Source of the DNA: Cellulosimicrobium terreum
Lineage (GTDB): Bacteria > Actinomycetota > Actinomycetes > Actinomycetales > Cellulomonadaceae
Reading direction: 5' to 3'
Assembly (NCBI GenBank): GCA_014803435.1
Contig: JACYFD010000005.1
Location: 62,001 to 126,000 of the forward strand
Length of the DNA stretch: 64,000 nt
Under the pieces are notes generated by a model, which worked only from the letters and a program-made list of their open reading frames with translations, did not search any database and was not told the origin of the DNA. Shown here in pieces: positions 1 to 10,051 of this stretch. Within the stretch, counting starts at the first letter, position 1. Each line of letters opens with the position of its first letter. The translations under genes and the position numbers were made by a program.

Positions 1-1
1 G

Positions 2-817
2 ACGACCCGGTCGCGTCCCATCATCAACACGCGCGACGAGCCGCACGCCGACGCGGAGAGCTACCGTCGCCTGCACGTCATCGTCGGGGACTCGTCGATG
101 GCGGAGACGACGACGATGCTCAAGGTCGGCTCGACCGACCTGCTGCTGCGCATGATCGAGGCGGGCGTGCCGATGCGCGACCTCGCGCTCGAGAACCCGA
201 TCCGGGCGATCCGCGAGATCAGCCACGACATGACGGGCAAGCACCCGGTGCAGCTCGCGAGCGGGCGCACCGTCACCGCCGTCGACCTCCAGGGCGAGTA
301 CCTGCAGCGGGTCAAGGACTTCGTCGACCAGGAGTCGGGACCGACACCCGTCGTCAAGCAGGTCCTCGACCTCTGGGAGCGGGGGCTGCGCGCGCTCGAG
401 ACCGACGACCTGTCGCTCGTCGACCGCGAGCTCGACTGGGTGATCAAGTACCGCCTCATCGAGCGCTACCGCCTCAAGCACGGGCTCGAGCTCGACGACC
501 CGCGGATCGCGCGGCTCGACCTCGCCTACCACGACATCTCCCGCACCGAGGGCCTGTACAACCTGCTCGCCGCGCGTGGCATGGTGGAGCGCGTGACGAC
601 GGACCTCGAGGTGTTCGAGTCGACCGCCGTGCCGCCCCAGACGACGCGCGCCAAGCTGCGGGGCGACTTCGTGCGCGCCGCCCAGGAGGCACGCCGCGAC
701 TACACGGTGGACTGGGTGCACCTCAAGCTCAACGACCAGGCGCAGCGCACCGTGCTGTGCAAGGACCCGTTCCGCAGCGTCGACGAGCGGGTGGAACGCC
801 TCATCGAGTCCATGTGA
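2..817 (+). CDS. pafA: Pup--protein ligase PafA, 5' truncated by the window edge
   Basis: The frame is open from base 2 and runs to TGA at 815-817. It gives the C-terminal 271 residues or so of a PafA-type Pup ligase. Recognisable blocks are [15 protein letters not shown] at the very start, then [20 protein letters not shown] and the C-terminal segment [22 protein letters not shown]. The family attaches the prokaryotic ubiquitin-like protein Pup to substrate lysines through a glutamine-synthetase-like fold, marking proteins for the actinobacterial proteasome. The catalytic ATP-binding N-terminus lies outside the window. The paralogue Dop shares the fold, but the TTTMLKVG region and the closeness of an FKBP lipoprotein gene fit PafA. 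An internal ATG at 98 is not the start, because conserved sequence continues upstream. Confidence 0.93.
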   Translation, partial: TTRSRPIINTRDEPHADAESYRRLHVIVGDSSMAETTTMLKVGSTDLLLRMIEAGVPMRDLALENPIRAIREISHDMTGKHPVQLASGRTVTAVDLQGEYLQRVKDFVDQESGPTPVVKQVLDLWERGLRALETDDLSLVDRELDWVIKYRLIERYRLKHGLELDDPRIARLDLAYHDISRTEGLYNLLAARGMVERVTTDLEVFESTAVPPQTTRAKLRGDFVRAAQEARRDYTVDWVHLKLNDQAQRTVLCKDPFRSVDERVERLIESM

Positions 818-829
818 CCCGGTGCGCGA

Positions 830-1822
830 GTGGGAAGTGACGTGCTGGTACCTGATCGACGACGCGCACGCGTGCGCGCCCTTGCCCTGACTCTCGGTCT
901 CCTGGGCACGCTCGTGCTCGCGGCGTGCCAGGAGCCGGAGGACGTCCGGGCGACGCCCCTGAACACGGCCGTGGAGATCGCGGGCTCCGCCGGCGAACCG
1001 CCCGAGGTGACGTTCACCGCACCCCTCGACGTGCCGAGCACCCGCACGGAGGTCGTGTGGCCGGGCACGGGCCCGGCGCTCGACGACGGCGGACCCGTCC
1101 TGCTCAACATGTACACCGAGGACGGACGGGACGGGTCGCTCATCCAGAGCACGTTCGCCGACGCGCCGCAGTGGTACGCCCTGACCGACGAGTCGGTGGG
1201 CCCCGGACTGGCCGACGCGCTGCGCGGCCAGCGCGTCGGTGCGCGCGTGCTGGTCGTCGAGGCCGACGAGAGCGACGGCGCCCCCATCCCGGTGGTGATG
1301 GTCGTCGACGTCCTGCCGACGGGCCCGACGGGCGACCCGGTCGAGCCGGTCGAGGGTGCCCCGACGGTGGCCGACGGCGAGGACGGCGAGCCCGTGGTGA
1401 GCATCGACCCGGACACGACGCCCCCGACCGACCTCGCCGTCGCGCCGCTCGTGCGGGGAGACGGGCGCCAGGTCGAGGCCGGCCAGGTCGTCACCGTCCG
1501 CTACTCCGGCGTCCGCTGGTCGGACGGCACAGTCGTCGACAGCAGCTGGCAGGCCGAGGACGACGCGCCGACGTCGGTCATGATCGGCATCGGCGAGGTG
1601 GTCGAGGGCTGGGAGCAGGGTCTGCTCGAGCAGTCCGTCGGCAGCCGGGTGATGCTCGTCGTCCCACCGGACCTCGGCTACGGCGACACGGCGAGCCCGC
1701 TCGCGGACGAGACCCTCGTGTACGTCGTCGACATCCTCGACGCCCACTTCCCCGTGACGGAGGAAGCCGCCGAGACGGACCCCGGCTCGGACCAGCCACC
1801 CGCCGAAGGAGCCGACCAGTGA
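830..1822 (+). CDS. FKBP-type peptidyl-prolyl isomerase lipoprotein
   Basis: A 330-residue secreted lipoprotein. The N-terminus is Arg-rich, then hydrophobic, ending in the lipobox LVLAAC with Cys33 as the lipidation site. Residues about 50-165 look like a degenerate FKBP-like unit. A second, better preserved FKBP domain lies at about 205-305, with [30 protein letters not shown] and the PPDLGYG loop. This predicts prolyl cis-trans isomerase or chaperone activity on the outer face of the membrane. It starts 12 bases after pafA and overlaps hisF by four bases. The GTG at 842 is an equally good start: it has GGGAAG just upstream, while 830 has no clear ribosome site. The acidic C-terminal tail is low complexity. 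Confidence 0.87.
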   Translation: MGSDVLVPDRRRARVRALALTLGLLGTLVLAACQEPEDVRATPLNTAVEIAGSAGEPPEVTFTAPLDVPSTRTEVVWPGTGPALDDGGPVLLNMYTEDGRDGSLIQSTFADAPQWYALTDESVGPGLADALRGQRVGARVLVVEADESDGAPIPVVMVVDVLPTGPTGDPVEPVEGAPTVADGEDGEPVVSIDPDTTPPTDLAVAPLVRGDGRQVEAGQVVTVRYSGVRWSDGTVVDSSWQAEDDAPTSVMIGIGEVVEGWEQGLLEQSVGSRVMLVVPPDLGYGDTASPLADETLVYVVDILDAHFPVTEEAAETDPGSDQPPAEGADQ

Positions 1823-2589
1823 GCGTCGCGACCCGTGTCATCCCGTGCCTCGACGTCGACGCCGGTCGCGTCGTCAAGGGCGTGAACTTCGAGAACCTGC
1901 GCGACGCGGGCGACCCGGTCGAGCTCGCCGCCCGGTACGACCGTGAGGGCGCCGACGAGATCACGTTCCTCGACGTCTCGGCGTCCTCGGGCGAGCGGGA
2001 GACGACGCTCGACGTGGTGCGTCGCACCGCGGAACAGGTGTTCGTGCCCCTCACCGTGGGCGGCGGCGTGCGCTCCGTCGACGACGTCGACAGGCTCCTG
2101 CGGGCCGGTGCCGACAAGGTCGGGGTGAACACGGCGGCGATCGCCCGCCCCGAGCTGGTCGCGGAGATCGCGGCCCGGTTCGGGAGCCAGGTGCTCGTGC
2201 TGTCGGTCGACGCCCGTCGCACGACCGGCGACGTACGCACCGGGTCCGGGTACGAGGTCACGACGCACGGAGGCCGACGCGGTACGGGCATCGACGCGGT
2301 GGAGTGGGCCGTGCGGGCCGCCGGGCTGGGCGCGGGCGAGATCCTGCTCAACTCGATGGACGCCGACGGGACCACTGCCGGTTTCGACCTCGAGATGTTC
2401 GCCGCGGTGCGCAGCGAGGTGGACGTCCCGCTGATCGCGAGCGGCGGCGCGGGGACCCCCGAGCACTTCTGCGAGGTCGCCCACGCGGGTGCGGACGCGG
2501 TGCTGGCGGCGAGCGTGTTCCACTTCGGCACCCTCACGGTCGGGGCCGTGAAGGACCGGATGCGGGCGGACGGCATCACGGTGCGCTGA
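1819..2589 (+). CDS. hisF: Imidazole glycerol phosphate synthase cyclase subunit HisF
   Basis: A 256-residue (beta/alpha)8 protein. With HisH it converts PRFAR plus glutamine-derived ammonia to imidazole glycerol phosphate and AICAR in histidine synthesis. The catalytic aspartates are in place: [16 protein letters not shown] near the N-terminus and VLSVDARR mid-protein. The phosphate-binding loops are GGGVRS and [11 protein letters not shown]. Length is typical of the family. The GTG start overlaps the FKBP stop in a GTGA, which implies coupling. HisH, HisB and PriA are not in the window. In most relatives hisI follows directly; here a 3.9-kb ABC exporter lies between them. Confidence 0.97.
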   Translation: MSVATRVIPCLDVDAGRVVKGVNFENLRDAGDPVELAARYDREGADEITFLDVSASSGERETTLDVVRRTAEQVFVPLTVGGGVRSVDDVDRLLRAGADKVGVNTAAIARPELVAEIAARFGSQVLVLSVDARRTTGDVRTGSGYEVTTHGGRRGTGIDAVEWAVRAAGLGAGEILLNSMDADGTTAGFDLEMFAAVRSEVDVPLIASGGAGTPEHFCEVAHAGADAVLAASVFHFGTLTVGAVKDRMRADGITVR

Positions 2590-2656
2590 CCTGCGCACGC
2601 CGGGCGGGAGCCACCCCGGCGACGGCTCACGGACGTGTGGGTCCGACGTGAGAGGA

Positions 2657-2670
2657 TCGGGACATCCCGA
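2657..2670. promoter_or_regulatory. Perfect inverted repeat TCGGGA-CA-TCCCGA ahead of the ABC exporter
   Basis: The 14-base palindrome sits 21 bases before the GTG of the exporter's first subunit and overlaps a -10-like GAGGAT at 2653-2658. If transcription starts just downstream, the repeat would cover the start site, as a repressor operator does. It could instead be a chance GC-rich palindrome. Confidence 0.35.
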
Positions 2671-2690
2671 ACGAAAGACGAGGTTCGTCC

Positions 2691-4772
2691 GTGCCTGCCC
2701 GCACGACGCGCTCCACCGGCGCCGACGCCCACCCCGCTCCGAACGACCACCACCCCGACACGTCAGCGCCCGGTCTGCTCCCCGACCCGCCCGGCGTCCG
2801 CCGTCCGCACGGACTGACGGGATCGCTCACCCGGCGCTCCGTCACCCTCATGTGGCGCGGGCTCCGCGACGAGTGGCGCACGTACGTCCTGGGCGTCGGC
2901 GCGTCCGCGCTGTTCGGCGCGCTCACCGTCGCGGTGAGCAGCGCGATCGGCACCGCCACGGACGACGTCGTGGTCCCCGCGCTCGCGGGCGACGAGGCGG
3001 CGCAGGGGCGGATCTGGTTCGCGGGTCTCGCCCTGGCGGGCGTCGCGGTCTCGCTCGCCCTGAGCGTGGCCGGTCGGCGCATCTTCGCGGGCAACGGCTT
3101 CGCCGCGCTGCAGGCCCGGCACCGCACCGCCGTGACGCGCCAGTACCTGCGCCTGCCCATGTCCTGGCACCGCGCGCACCCCGCCGGCCAGCTGCTGTCC
3201 AACGCGAGCGCGGACGTCGAGGCGTCCACCGGTGTGTTCAACCCGTTGCCGTTCGCGCTGGGCGTCGTCGTCATGATCGGCGTCGCGGCCGTGATGCTCT
3301 TCCGGGTGGACGTGTGGCTCGCGTGCGCTGCGCTGGTCGTGATCCCGCTCGCGATCGTCGTCAACGTCGTGTTCCAGCGCTTCATGTCGCCCGCGATCAC
3401 CCGGGCCCAGCAGCTGCGCGCCGAGGTCGCCGACGTCGCGCACGAGAGCTTCGAGGCCGCGCTCCTCGTGTCCTCCCTCGGCACGCAGGACCGTGAGGAG
3501 GCGCGGTTCGCGGCGCGGGCCGACGCGCTGCGCGCGGCGAACGTGCGCGTCGGGCGCGTGCGCGCCTACTTCGACCCCGCGATCGAGATCCTGCCCTCGC
3601 TCGGCACGCTGCTCGTGCTCGGCGTCGGGACGGTGCGGCTGGCGGCGGGGGACGTGCAGGCCGGTGACATCGTCTCCGCGGCGTACCTGCTGACGGTGAT
3701 GGCGGTCCCGGTGCGCGCCTTCGGCTGGGTCCTCGGTGAGCTTCCCCGCGGACTCGTCGGGTACGAGCGCATCAGCCGGGTGATCGACGCGGGCGGCATG
3801 CTCGTCCCCGGTACCGGGTCCCTCGCCGCCCGACCAGACGGGCTGGCGGTGCGGTTCGAGGACGTCGGGGTGGACGTGCGCGCCGGCGGTCGCCAGGTCA
3901 CCCTGCTCGACCGCGTCGACCTCGACGTGGCGTCCGGCTCCACGGTCGCCGTGGTCGGTCCGACGGGTGCGGGCAAGACGACGCTCGTCTCGCTCCTGGC
4001 CCGGCTGTCCGACCCGACGCGCGGGCGCGTCCTCCTCGACGGCACGGACGTGCGCGACGTGCGCGAGCGCGACCTCACGTCCCAGGTCGCGCTCGTCGCG
4101 CAGCAGGCCTTCGTGTTCGAGGACACGGTGCGCGCCAACGTCACGCTCGCCGACGCCCCGGCCTCTGCCGAGACCGGCGAGAAGCAGGGCCCGAGCGACG
4201 ACGAGGTCTGGGCGGCCCTGCGCCTGGCCCGGGTCGACGACGTCGTGTCCGCGCTGCCGGACGGGCTCGACGCCCCGCTCGGGGAGCGGGGCGCGAACCT
4301 CTCGGGCGGGCAGCGCCAGCGGCTCGCCATCGCCCGGGCGCTCGTCCGGGCCCCTCGCCTGCTCGTGCTCGACGACGCGACGTCGGCCGTCGACCCGCGT
4401 GTCGAGCAGGAGATCCTCACGGGCCTGCGCCGGGGCGGCGACGACCGCCCGACGGTGGTGATGGTCGCCTACCGCATGTCGAGCGTCGCGCTCGCCGACG
4501 TCGTCGTGCACGTCGCGTCCGGCCGGGTGGTCGACGTCGGCACCCACGACGAGCTCCTCGCGCGCGACCCCGGGTACCGCGAGCTCGCGACGGCGTACGC
4601 GCGCGAGTCGGAGCGCCGCGAGCGGGAGCGCGAGGACGAGGTCCCCGGCGACGTCGGGCACACGGGCCCGCCCGGCGCGGCCCGCGGCGGGACCGGCCCG
4701 CTGGAGGAGCAGGAGGAGCGGGAGGCCACGGAGTCCGTGCGCCGCACCGAGGCAGGGGCGCTGGAGGAGTGA
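2691..4772 (+). CDS. ABC exporter half-transporter, degenerate-NBD subunit
   Basis: A 693-residue TMD-NBD fusion of the multidrug or lipid exporter class. A Pro-rich leader of about 50 residues precedes the membrane domain (about 60-370). The nucleotide-binding domain (about 390-640) has Walker A VGPTGAGKTTL and a canonical LSGGQ signature. Its Walker B reads LLVLDDATSAVD, with Asp where the catalytic Glu should be. The H-loop reads VAYRMSS, with Tyr in place of the switch His. This matches the non-catalytic half of asymmetric heterodimeric exporters. The stop overlaps the start of the second subunit (GTGA), so the two are made together. The tail after about 650 is charged and low complexity. 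An ATG at 2850 is an alternative start. Confidence 0.9.
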   Translation: MPARTTRSTGADAHPAPNDHHPDTSAPGLLPDPPGVRRPHGLTGSLTRRSVTLMWRGLRDEWRTYVLGVGASALFGALTVAVSSAIGTATDDVVVPALAGDEAAQGRIWFAGLALAGVAVSLALSVAGRRIFAGNGFAALQARHRTAVTRQYLRLPMSWHRAHPAGQLLSNASADVEASTGVFNPLPFALGVVVMIGVAAVMLFRVDVWLACAALVVIPLAIVVNVVFQRFMSPAITRAQQLRAEVADVAHESFEAALLVSSLGTQDREEARFAARADALRAANVRVGRVRAYFDPAIEILPSLGTLLVLGVGTVRLAAGDVQAGDIVSAAYLLTVMAVPVRAFGWVLGELPRGLVGYERISRVIDAGGMLVPGTGSLAARPDGLAVRFEDVGVDVRAGGRQVTLLDRVDLDVASGSTVAVVGPTGAGKTTLVSLLARLSDPTRGRVLLDGTDVRDVRERDLTSQVALVAQQAFVFEDTVRANVTLADAPASAETGEKQGPSDDEVWAALRLARVDDVVSALPDGLDAPLGERGANLSGGQRQRLAIARALVRAPRLLVLDDATSAVDPRVEQEILTGLRRGGDDRPTVVMVAYRMSSVALADVVVHVASGRVVDVGTHDELLARDPGYRELATAYARESERREREREDEVPGDVGHTGPPGAARGGTGPLEEQEEREATESVRRTEAGALEE

Positions 4773-6574
4773 CGACGACGTCCGGGACGCGCATCGCGTC
4801 CGCGAGCGCGCTCGGGGTGTTCGCCACCCTGCGCCGCGGTGTGCAGGTCTCGCCGCAGATCCTCGACGGACTGTGGGTGACGCTGGGGCTGGCGGTCGCG
4901 GCCGCGCTGGGCCGGGTCGTGGTGCCCGTCGCCGTCCAGCAGACGATCGACACCGGGATCCAGGCGGACGGCGGTCCCGACACGGCGCGCGTCGGGATGC
5001 TGGTCGGCCTCGCCGCAGCGCTCCTCGTCGTGGCCGGGCTGTGCTCGGCGCTCGTGAACGTCCGGCTGTTCCGCTCGACCGAGGGTGGCCTCGCGTCGCT
5101 GCGCGTCCGTGCGTTCCGGCACGTGCACGACCTGTCGACGCTCACGCAGGGCACGGAGCGGCGGGGGGCGCTGGTGTCCCGGGTGACGAGCGACGTCGAC
5201 ACGATCTCGCTGTTCGTCCAGTGGGGCGGCATCCTGCTGCTCGTCTCCGTCCTGCAGATCGGTGCCGCCACCGTCCTGATGGCGATCTACTCGTGGCAGC
5301 TCACGATCGTCGTGTGGGCGTGCTTCGTCCCGCTGTTCCTCGTCCTGCGCCCCGCTCAGCGCCACGTGAACGAGGCCTACACCGACGTGCGGGAACGGGT
5401 CGGCGCGATGCTCGGCGCGATCTCCGAGTCCGTCGTCGGCGCGGAGACCATCCGCGCCTACGGGGTCGGCGCGCGCACCGCGCGGCGGATCGACGTGACG
5501 GTCGACGCGACGCGGCGGGCGATGATCCGCGCCCAGAAGCTGGTCGCCGTGGTCTTCTCCTCGGGCGTCCTCGTCGCGAACCTGGTCCTCGCGGTCGTCG
5601 TGGTCGTCGGGTCCTGGCTCGGCGTCGCGGGTGACATCAGCGTCGGACAGCTCCTCGCGTTCCTCTTCCTGGTCCAGCTGTTCACCCAGCCCGTGCAGAT
5701 GGCGACGGAGATCCTCAACGAGCTGCAGAACGCGGTCGCCGGGTGGCGGCGCGTGCTCGCGGTGCTCGAGACCCCCGTCGACGTCGTCGACCCGGGCGCC
5801 GACGGCACGGTCAGCCCGCGGGGACCGGCGCACGTCCGGCTCGAGGGGGTGCGCTTCGCCTACCCGGACGGTCCGGAGGTGCTGCACGACGTCGACCTGG
5901 ACCTGCCCGCGCGCACGTCGGTCGCCGTGGTGGGCGCGACCGGGTCCGGCAAGACGACGATCGCGAAGCTCGTGGCGCGCCTCATGGACCCGACGGGCGG
6001 CCGTGTCCTGCTCGACGGTGTCGACCTACGCGAGCTGCGCGGCTCCAGCCTGCGCGAGCGCGTGGTGCTCGTGCCGCAGGAGGGCTTCCTCTTCGAGGGC
6101 GCGCTGGAGGACAACGTCGCGTACGGGCTGCGGGGGGAGACGACGCCGCAGGAGCGGCAGGCGGCGGTGGCCGCCGCCGTGGAGCGGCTCGGCCTCGCCG
6201 ACTGGGTGGCCGACCTGCCCGACGGGCTGGCCACGCAGGTGGGGCAGCGCGGCGAGTCGTTGTCGGCGGGCGAGCGTCAGCTCGTCGCCCTGCTCCGCGC
6301 CTACCTCGCGGAGGGGGACCTGCTCGTCCTCGACGAGGCCACGTCGGCGGTCGACCCGGCGACGGAGGTCCGCATCGCGCGGGCGCTCGCGTCCCTGACC
6401 GCCGGGCGGTCGACCCTCACCGTCGCCCACCGCCTCTCGACGGCGGAGGCCGCGGACCTGGTGGTCGTCGTCGACGCGGGGCACGTCGTCGAGGTGGGGC
6501 ACCACCGAGACCTGGAGCGCGCCGACGGGGTGTACGCCCGCATGCACGCCGCATGGGTCGCGCAGACGCGATGA
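4769..6574 (+). CDS. ABC exporter half-transporter, catalytic-NBD subunit
   Basis: A 601-residue TMD-NBD protein and partner of the preceding gene. The membrane domain covers about 25-330. The ATPase has Walker [12 protein letters not shown], an intact Walker B with Glu ([12 protein letters not shown]) and an intact H-loop (TVAHRLST). Its signature motif is LSAGE rather than LSGGQ. In the dimer, the site built from this subunit's Walker motifs and the partner's LSGGQ would be the hydrolytic one, and the opposite site degenerate. That is the complementary pattern described for TM287/288-type exporters. Substrate is unknown. The His and Trp genes around it do not by themselves define one. Confidence 0.92.
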   Translation: MTTTSGTRIASASALGVFATLRRGVQVSPQILDGLWVTLGLAVAAALGRVVVPVAVQQTIDTGIQADGGPDTARVGMLVGLAAALLVVAGLCSALVNVRLFRSTEGGLASLRVRAFRHVHDLSTLTQGTERRGALVSRVTSDVDTISLFVQWGGILLLVSVLQIGAATVLMAIYSWQLTIVVWACFVPLFLVLRPAQRHVNEAYTDVRERVGAMLGAISESVVGAETIRAYGVGARTARRIDVTVDATRRAMIRAQKLVAVVFSSGVLVANLVLAVVVVVGSWLGVAGDISVGQLLAFLFLVQLFTQPVQMATEILNELQNAVAGWRRVLAVLETPVDVVDPGADGTVSPRGPAHVRLEGVRFAYPDGPEVLHDVDLDLPARTSVAVVGATGSGKTTIAKLVARLMDPTGGRVLLDGVDLRELRGSSLRERVVLVPQEGFLFEGALEDNVAYGLRGETTPQERQAAVAAAVERLGLADWVADLPDGLATQVGQRGESLSAGERQLVALLRAYLAEGDLLVLDEATSAVDPATEVRIARALASLTAGRSTLTVAHRLSTAEAADLVVVVDAGHVVEVGHHRDLERADGVYARMHAAWVAQTR

Positions 6575-6621
6575 GTCGTCGCGCGGCCGAGACGGGGCGA
6601 ACGGGTGGGTCGAGAGTCTGG

Positions 6622-6627
6622 CAGGAT
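6622..6627 (+). promoter_or_regulatory. -10-like hexamer CAGGAT before hisI
   Basis: CAGGAT ends 6 nt before the hisI GTG at 6634, with no Shine-Dalgarno site between them, so the hisI mRNA would start at its codon. No convincing -35 is seen. Confidence 0.45.
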
Positions 6628-6633
6628 TCTCGC

Positions 6634-7068
6634 GTGCCCGACTCGACCTCTCCCGCCCCGTCCGTCGGCCTGCGGCCCGACCTCGCCGCCCGCCTCAAGC
6701 GGGACGACGCCGGCCTCGTCGCCGCCATCGTCCAGCAGCACGACACCGGCGAGGTGCTGATGCTCGGGTGGATGGACGACGAGGCGCTGCACCGCACCCT
6801 GACGAGCGGACGCGTGACGTTCTGGAGCCGGTCGCGTCAGGAGTACTGGCGCAAGGGCGACACGTCGGGGCACGTCCAGGTCGTGAAGTCCGTCGCGCTC
6901 GACTGCGACGGCGACGCGCTCCTCGTGCGAGTCCACCAGGTCGGCGCCGCATGCCACACCGGGACACGTACGTGCTTCGAGGCCGGGGGAGACCTGGGCG
7001 CCGTCGTCGGCGAGCTGCCCTCGGGTTCGCCGGCCGACCCCGCGACCGGACCCGAGGAGGACCAGTGA
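6634..7068 (+). CDS. hisI: Phosphoribosyl-AMP cyclohydrolase HisI
   Basis: A 144-residue enzyme that opens the purine ring of phosphoribosyl-AMP in the third step of histidine synthesis. It depends on Zn and Mg. The metal-binding motifs are visible: LDCDGDALL and the [12 protein letters not shown] segment, whose cysteines bind zinc. [12 protein letters not shown] and [14 protein letters not shown] are classic family blocks. It lacks a HisE domain, as is usual in actinobacteria. GTG 6634 is chosen because the conserved core begins about 10 residues later and a -10-like hexamer lies just upstream. The stop overlaps the trpE start. Confidence 0.96.
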   Translation: MPDSTSPAPSVGLRPDLAARLKRDDAGLVAAIVQQHDTGEVLMLGWMDDEALHRTLTSGRVTFWSRSRQEYWRKGDTSGHVQVVKSVALDCDGDALLVRVHQVGAACHTGTRTCFEAGGDLGAVVGELPSGSPADPATGPEEDQ

Positions 7069-8639
7069 GCACCAGCACCGAGGACACCGACCTGACGACC
7101 GTGCCGGCGGGAGGCCCGGCATGGGGCGAGACGTGGCCCGCGCGCGACGGGTTCCGCGCGCTCGCGGCGTCGCGGCGCGTGGTTCCGGTGGTGCGCAGGC
7201 TCCTGGCCGACGACGTCACGCCCGTCGGGCTCTACCGCGCGCTCGCGCAGGGCGAACCCGGCACGTTCGTCCTGGAGTCCGCGGAGTCGGACGGCACGTG
7301 GGGCCGGTGGTCGTTCGTCGGCGCCGCGTCGCGCGCCACGCTGACGTCCCGGGACGGCGTGGCCGTCTGGACCGGGGACGTGCCGGTGGGCATCCCCACG
7401 GAGGGTGACGTGGTCGACGTGCTCGACGCGACGCTCGCGGCGCTGCGCACGCCCCCGATCGACGGGCTTCCGCCCCTGACCGGTGGTCTGGCCGGCGCCG
7501 TCGGCTGGGACATCATCCGGCACTGGGAGCCGACCCTGCCGGCGGCGGCCCCGGACGAGCTCGACGTGCCCGAGCTGACGCTGTGCCTCGCCACCGACCT
7601 CGCCGCCGTGGACCACCGCGAGGGCTGTGTGTGGCTCGTCGCGAACGCCATCAACTTCGACGACACCGACGAGCGGGTGGACGAGGCCTACGCGGACGCG
7701 GTCGCGCGGCTCGACGCCCTGCAGGCGCGCCTGGTGGCGTCCTGTTCGCACGTGGTCTCGGCCACCCACGACGTCCCGGAGCCGGAGCTGGAGTTCCGGT
7801 CGACGCGCGCGGAGTTCGAGGCGGCGGTGGCGGCGGGCAAGGAGGCGATCCGGGACGGCGAGGTGTTCCAGGTGGTGGTGTCCCAGCGCCTCGACCTGGA
7901 CTGCCCGGCACCGCCCCTGGACGTCTACCGGGCGCTGCGGACCATCAACCCCAGCCCGTACATGTACTACTTCCAGCTCACGGACGCCGACGGCCGCGAC
8001 TTCGCCGTGGTCGGGTCGAGCCCCGAGACGCTGGTCAAGGTCACGGACGGACGCGTCGTCACGTTCCCCATCGCGGGGTCGCGGCCACGGGGTACGACGC
8101 CCGCAGAGGACGTCGCGCTCGGGGAGGAGCTCCTCGCGGACCCGAAGGAGCGTGCCGAGCACATCATGCTCGTCGACCTGTCGCGCAACGACCTCGTGAA
8201 GGTGTGCGAGCCCACCTCCGTGGAGGTCGTCGAGTTCATGGTGACCAAGCGGTTCAGCCACATCATGCACCTGTGCTCGACCGTCGTCGGCAGGCTGCGC
8301 GACGGCGCGACCGCTCTCGACGCGTTCCGCGCGACCTTCCCGGCGGGCACGCTCTCCGGCGCGCCGAAGCCACGTGCGATCGCGCTCATCGACGAGCTGG
8401 AGCCCGCCCGGCGGGGGATCTACGGGGGGACCGCGGGCTACTTCGACTTCGCGGGCGACATGGACATGGCGATCGCGATCCGCACGGCCCTCGTCCGCGA
8501 CGGCCGTGCGAGCGTGCAGGCCGGCGGTGGCATCGTCGCTGACTCGGTGCCCGCGCTGGAGTACGCGGAGTCGCGCAACAAGGCGGCTGCCGCCGTGCGC
8601 GCGGTGCAGGTCGCGGCGCGGCTGCGAGGCCTCTCGTGA
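7065..8639 (+). CDS. trpE: Anthranilate synthase component I TrpE
   Basis: A 524-residue chorismate-utilising enzyme that makes anthranilate from chorismate with ammonia supplied by TrpG. The N-terminal half carries the tryptophan-feedback element (TFVLESAE, with the LES motif). The C-terminal catalytic half has [38 protein letters not shown] and SGAPKPRAI. The GTG at 7065 overlaps the hisI stop, so the gene belongs to one his-trp transcript and there is no room for a trp leader attenuator. No trpG or trpD lies next to it, so the glutaminase subunit must be encoded elsewhere. Confidence 0.96.
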   Translation: MSTSTEDTDLTTVPAGGPAWGETWPARDGFRALAASRRVVPVVRRLLADDVTPVGLYRALAQGEPGTFVLESAESDGTWGRWSFVGAASRATLTSRDGVAVWTGDVPVGIPTEGDVVDVLDATLAALRTPPIDGLPPLTGGLAGAVGWDIIRHWEPTLPAAAPDELDVPELTLCLATDLAAVDHREGCVWLVANAINFDDTDERVDEAYADAVARLDALQARLVASCSHVVSATHDVPEPELEFRSTRAEFEAAVAAGKEAIRDGEVFQVVVSQRLDLDCPAPPLDVYRALRTINPSPYMYYFQLTDADGRDFAVVGSSPETLVKVTDGRVVTFPIAGSRPRGTTPAEDVALGEELLADPKERAEHIMLVDLSRNDLVKVCEPTSVEVVEFMVTKRFSHIMHLCSTVVGRLRDGATALDAFRATFPAGTLSGAPKPRAIALIDELEPARRGIYGGTAGYFDFAGDMDMAIAIRTALVRDGRASVQAGGGIVADSVPALEYAESRNKAAAAVRAVQVAARLRGLS

Positions 8640-9289
8640 GCGGTCCGGGTCGCCGCACCGCGATCTGGTCGCTCCTCCTGCTCGGCGGCGCGACCCTCGC
8701 CGCGTCGGCGCCGACGTGGCTCACGACGACCGGCTCGACGCCGACGGAACCGGTCGTGGACGTCGCAGTCTCGGGCACGACGGCGGCACCCGCGGTCGGC
8801 GCCGCGGCGCTCGTCGTCGTGGCGGCGGCGCTCGCCCTGGGCCTGGTCGGCCGGGTGGCGCGCTGGCTCGTGCTCGTCGTGGCCGCGGCGAGCGGGGCCG
8901 TGACCGTGGCTTCCGCGCTCGGGGTCGCGCTCGACCCGGTGCCCGCGGCGCGCTCGGCCGTGGCGGAGGCGACGAGCGTGACCGAGCCCACGTCGCCCGT
9001 GGACGTGACCGCCGCCCCGTGGGTCGCCGTCGTCCTCGGCGTGCTCACGGTGGTCGCCGTCGTCTGGATCGCCGTCGGGGCCCGCTCCTGGACGACCGCG
9101 TCCACGCGGCACGAACGGGTGCCCGCGAGCGGGGCGCAGGCGGACGCTTCCCCGCACGCCGACGCGACGCCCGGACCGCCGTCGGCACCGGGGACGGCAC
9201 GTCCCGCCGAGCCCGACCCGACCGACCACGACACGTGGGACGCCCTGACCCGGGGCGAGGACCCGACGGACGGCCCGACCGCCCGTTGA
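8636..9289 (+). CDS. Trp-operon-associated membrane protein
   Basis: A 217-residue protein with four likely membrane segments (about residues 8-25, 52-70, 75-98 and 128-148) and an acidic, Pro-rich cytoplasmic tail. Position directly after trpE with a GTGA overlap, and the opening RRTAIWSLLLLGG, fit the conserved actinobacterial family named for its place in trp operons. The function is not established. No catalytic motif is visible. Possible roles in tryptophan-related transport or membrane anchoring are only inferred from context. Confidence 0.8.
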   Translation: MSGPGRRTAIWSLLLLGGATLAASAPTWLTTTGSTPTEPVVDVAVSGTTAAPAVGAAALVVVAAALALGLVGRVARWLVLVVAAASGAVTVASALGVALDPVPAARSAVAEATSVTEPTSPVDVTAAPWVAVVLGVLTVVAVVWIAVGARSWTTASTRHERVPASGAQADASPHADATPGPPSAPGTARPAEPDPTDHDTWDALTRGEDPTDGPTAR

Positions 9290-9380
9290 CCACCTGTGAC
9301 CCGGGTCGCGTGCGCCGAGGCGTCGCGCGGGGGCGGGTCCGATACGCTGGACGCACTTCTTGACGAAAGGCACCACCCTC

Positions 9381-9641
9381 ATGCGCGAGATGGCCACGAA
9401 CGACCGGACGACGGAGATCGCCTACCTGCCGCCCGCGGCGCCGCCCACGAACCACGGCCACACCGTGGCCGCGTGGTTCACCATGATCGGCATCATCCTG
9501 GGTTCGCTGGTCGCGGCCGTCGCCTTCGTGATCCCGTCCGTGGTGCTGTTCTGGGTCGGCATGGGGATCGTCGTCGTCGCGCTGCTCGGCGGGCTCGTGC
9601 TGCGCAACATGGGCTACGGGCAGAAGAAGACCACCAGGTGA
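9381..9641 (+). CDS. Small HGxxPAAW-motif-like membrane protein
   Basis: An 86-residue protein with two membrane helices (about 28-50 and 53-72) and a basic C-terminus. The segment NHGHTVAAW just before the first helix resembles the HGxxPAAW motif of small actinobacterial membrane proteins found near trp genes. ATG 9381 is preferred because GAAAGG at 9365-9370 is a suitable ribosome site; a TTG at 9360 and an ATG at 9390 are alternatives. The stop overlaps the next start. Function unknown. Confidence 0.75.
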   Translation: MREMATNDRTTEIAYLPPAAPPTNHGHTVAAWFTMIGIILGSLVAAVAFVIPSVVLFWVGMGIVVVALLGGLVLRNMGYGQKKTTR

Positions 9642-10051
9642 CCACACCGTCGGACCCGTACGGGGAGCCCGTTCGTCCGGACTCCCCGTACGGGTCGCCG
9701 TCGTACCCGCCGCCGGCAGGCGGGCCCGTACCGCCACCCCAGGCGGGTGGCTACCACCCGCTGCCGTACCCCAGGAACGACCTCGCCGTCTGGTCGCTCG
9801 CACTCGGGATCGCGGCGTTCGTCCTGAGCTGCGGCCTGTTCACCGGCATCCCGGCGATCATCCTCGGCACGAAGGCGCGGCGGGCCGTCGAGACCGGCGA
9901 GGCCGACAACGGTGGCATGGCTACGGCCGGCATCGTGCTGGGCTGGATCGCCGTCGGGGCGTCCGTGCTCGCCGTCCTCGTGCTCGCGCTGGTGGTCCCG
10001 TCCATGCTCTTGTCGTTCGGGGCGCTGTGGTCGATCCCGGACCAGCCGTGA
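9638..10051 (+). CDS. DUF4190-type small membrane protein
   Basis: A 137-residue protein. The first 45 residues are Pro-, Gly- and Tyr-rich (YGSPSYPPPAGG), followed by two membrane helices flanking the GTKARRAVETGEADNGG loop. This is the usual DUF4190 layout: helix, a small loop in which the cargo-free GxxxARR motif sits, then a second helix. It is translationally coupled to genes on both sides by 4-base overlaps. No enzymatic motif is seen. Its role is unknown. Confidence 0.72.
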   Translation: MTTPSDPYGEPVRPDSPYGSPSYPPPAGGPVPPPQAGGYHPLPYPRNDLAVWSLALGIAAFVLSCGLFTGIPAIILGTKARRAVETGEADNGGMATAGIVLGWIAVGASVLAVLVLALVVPSMLLSFGALWSIPDQP

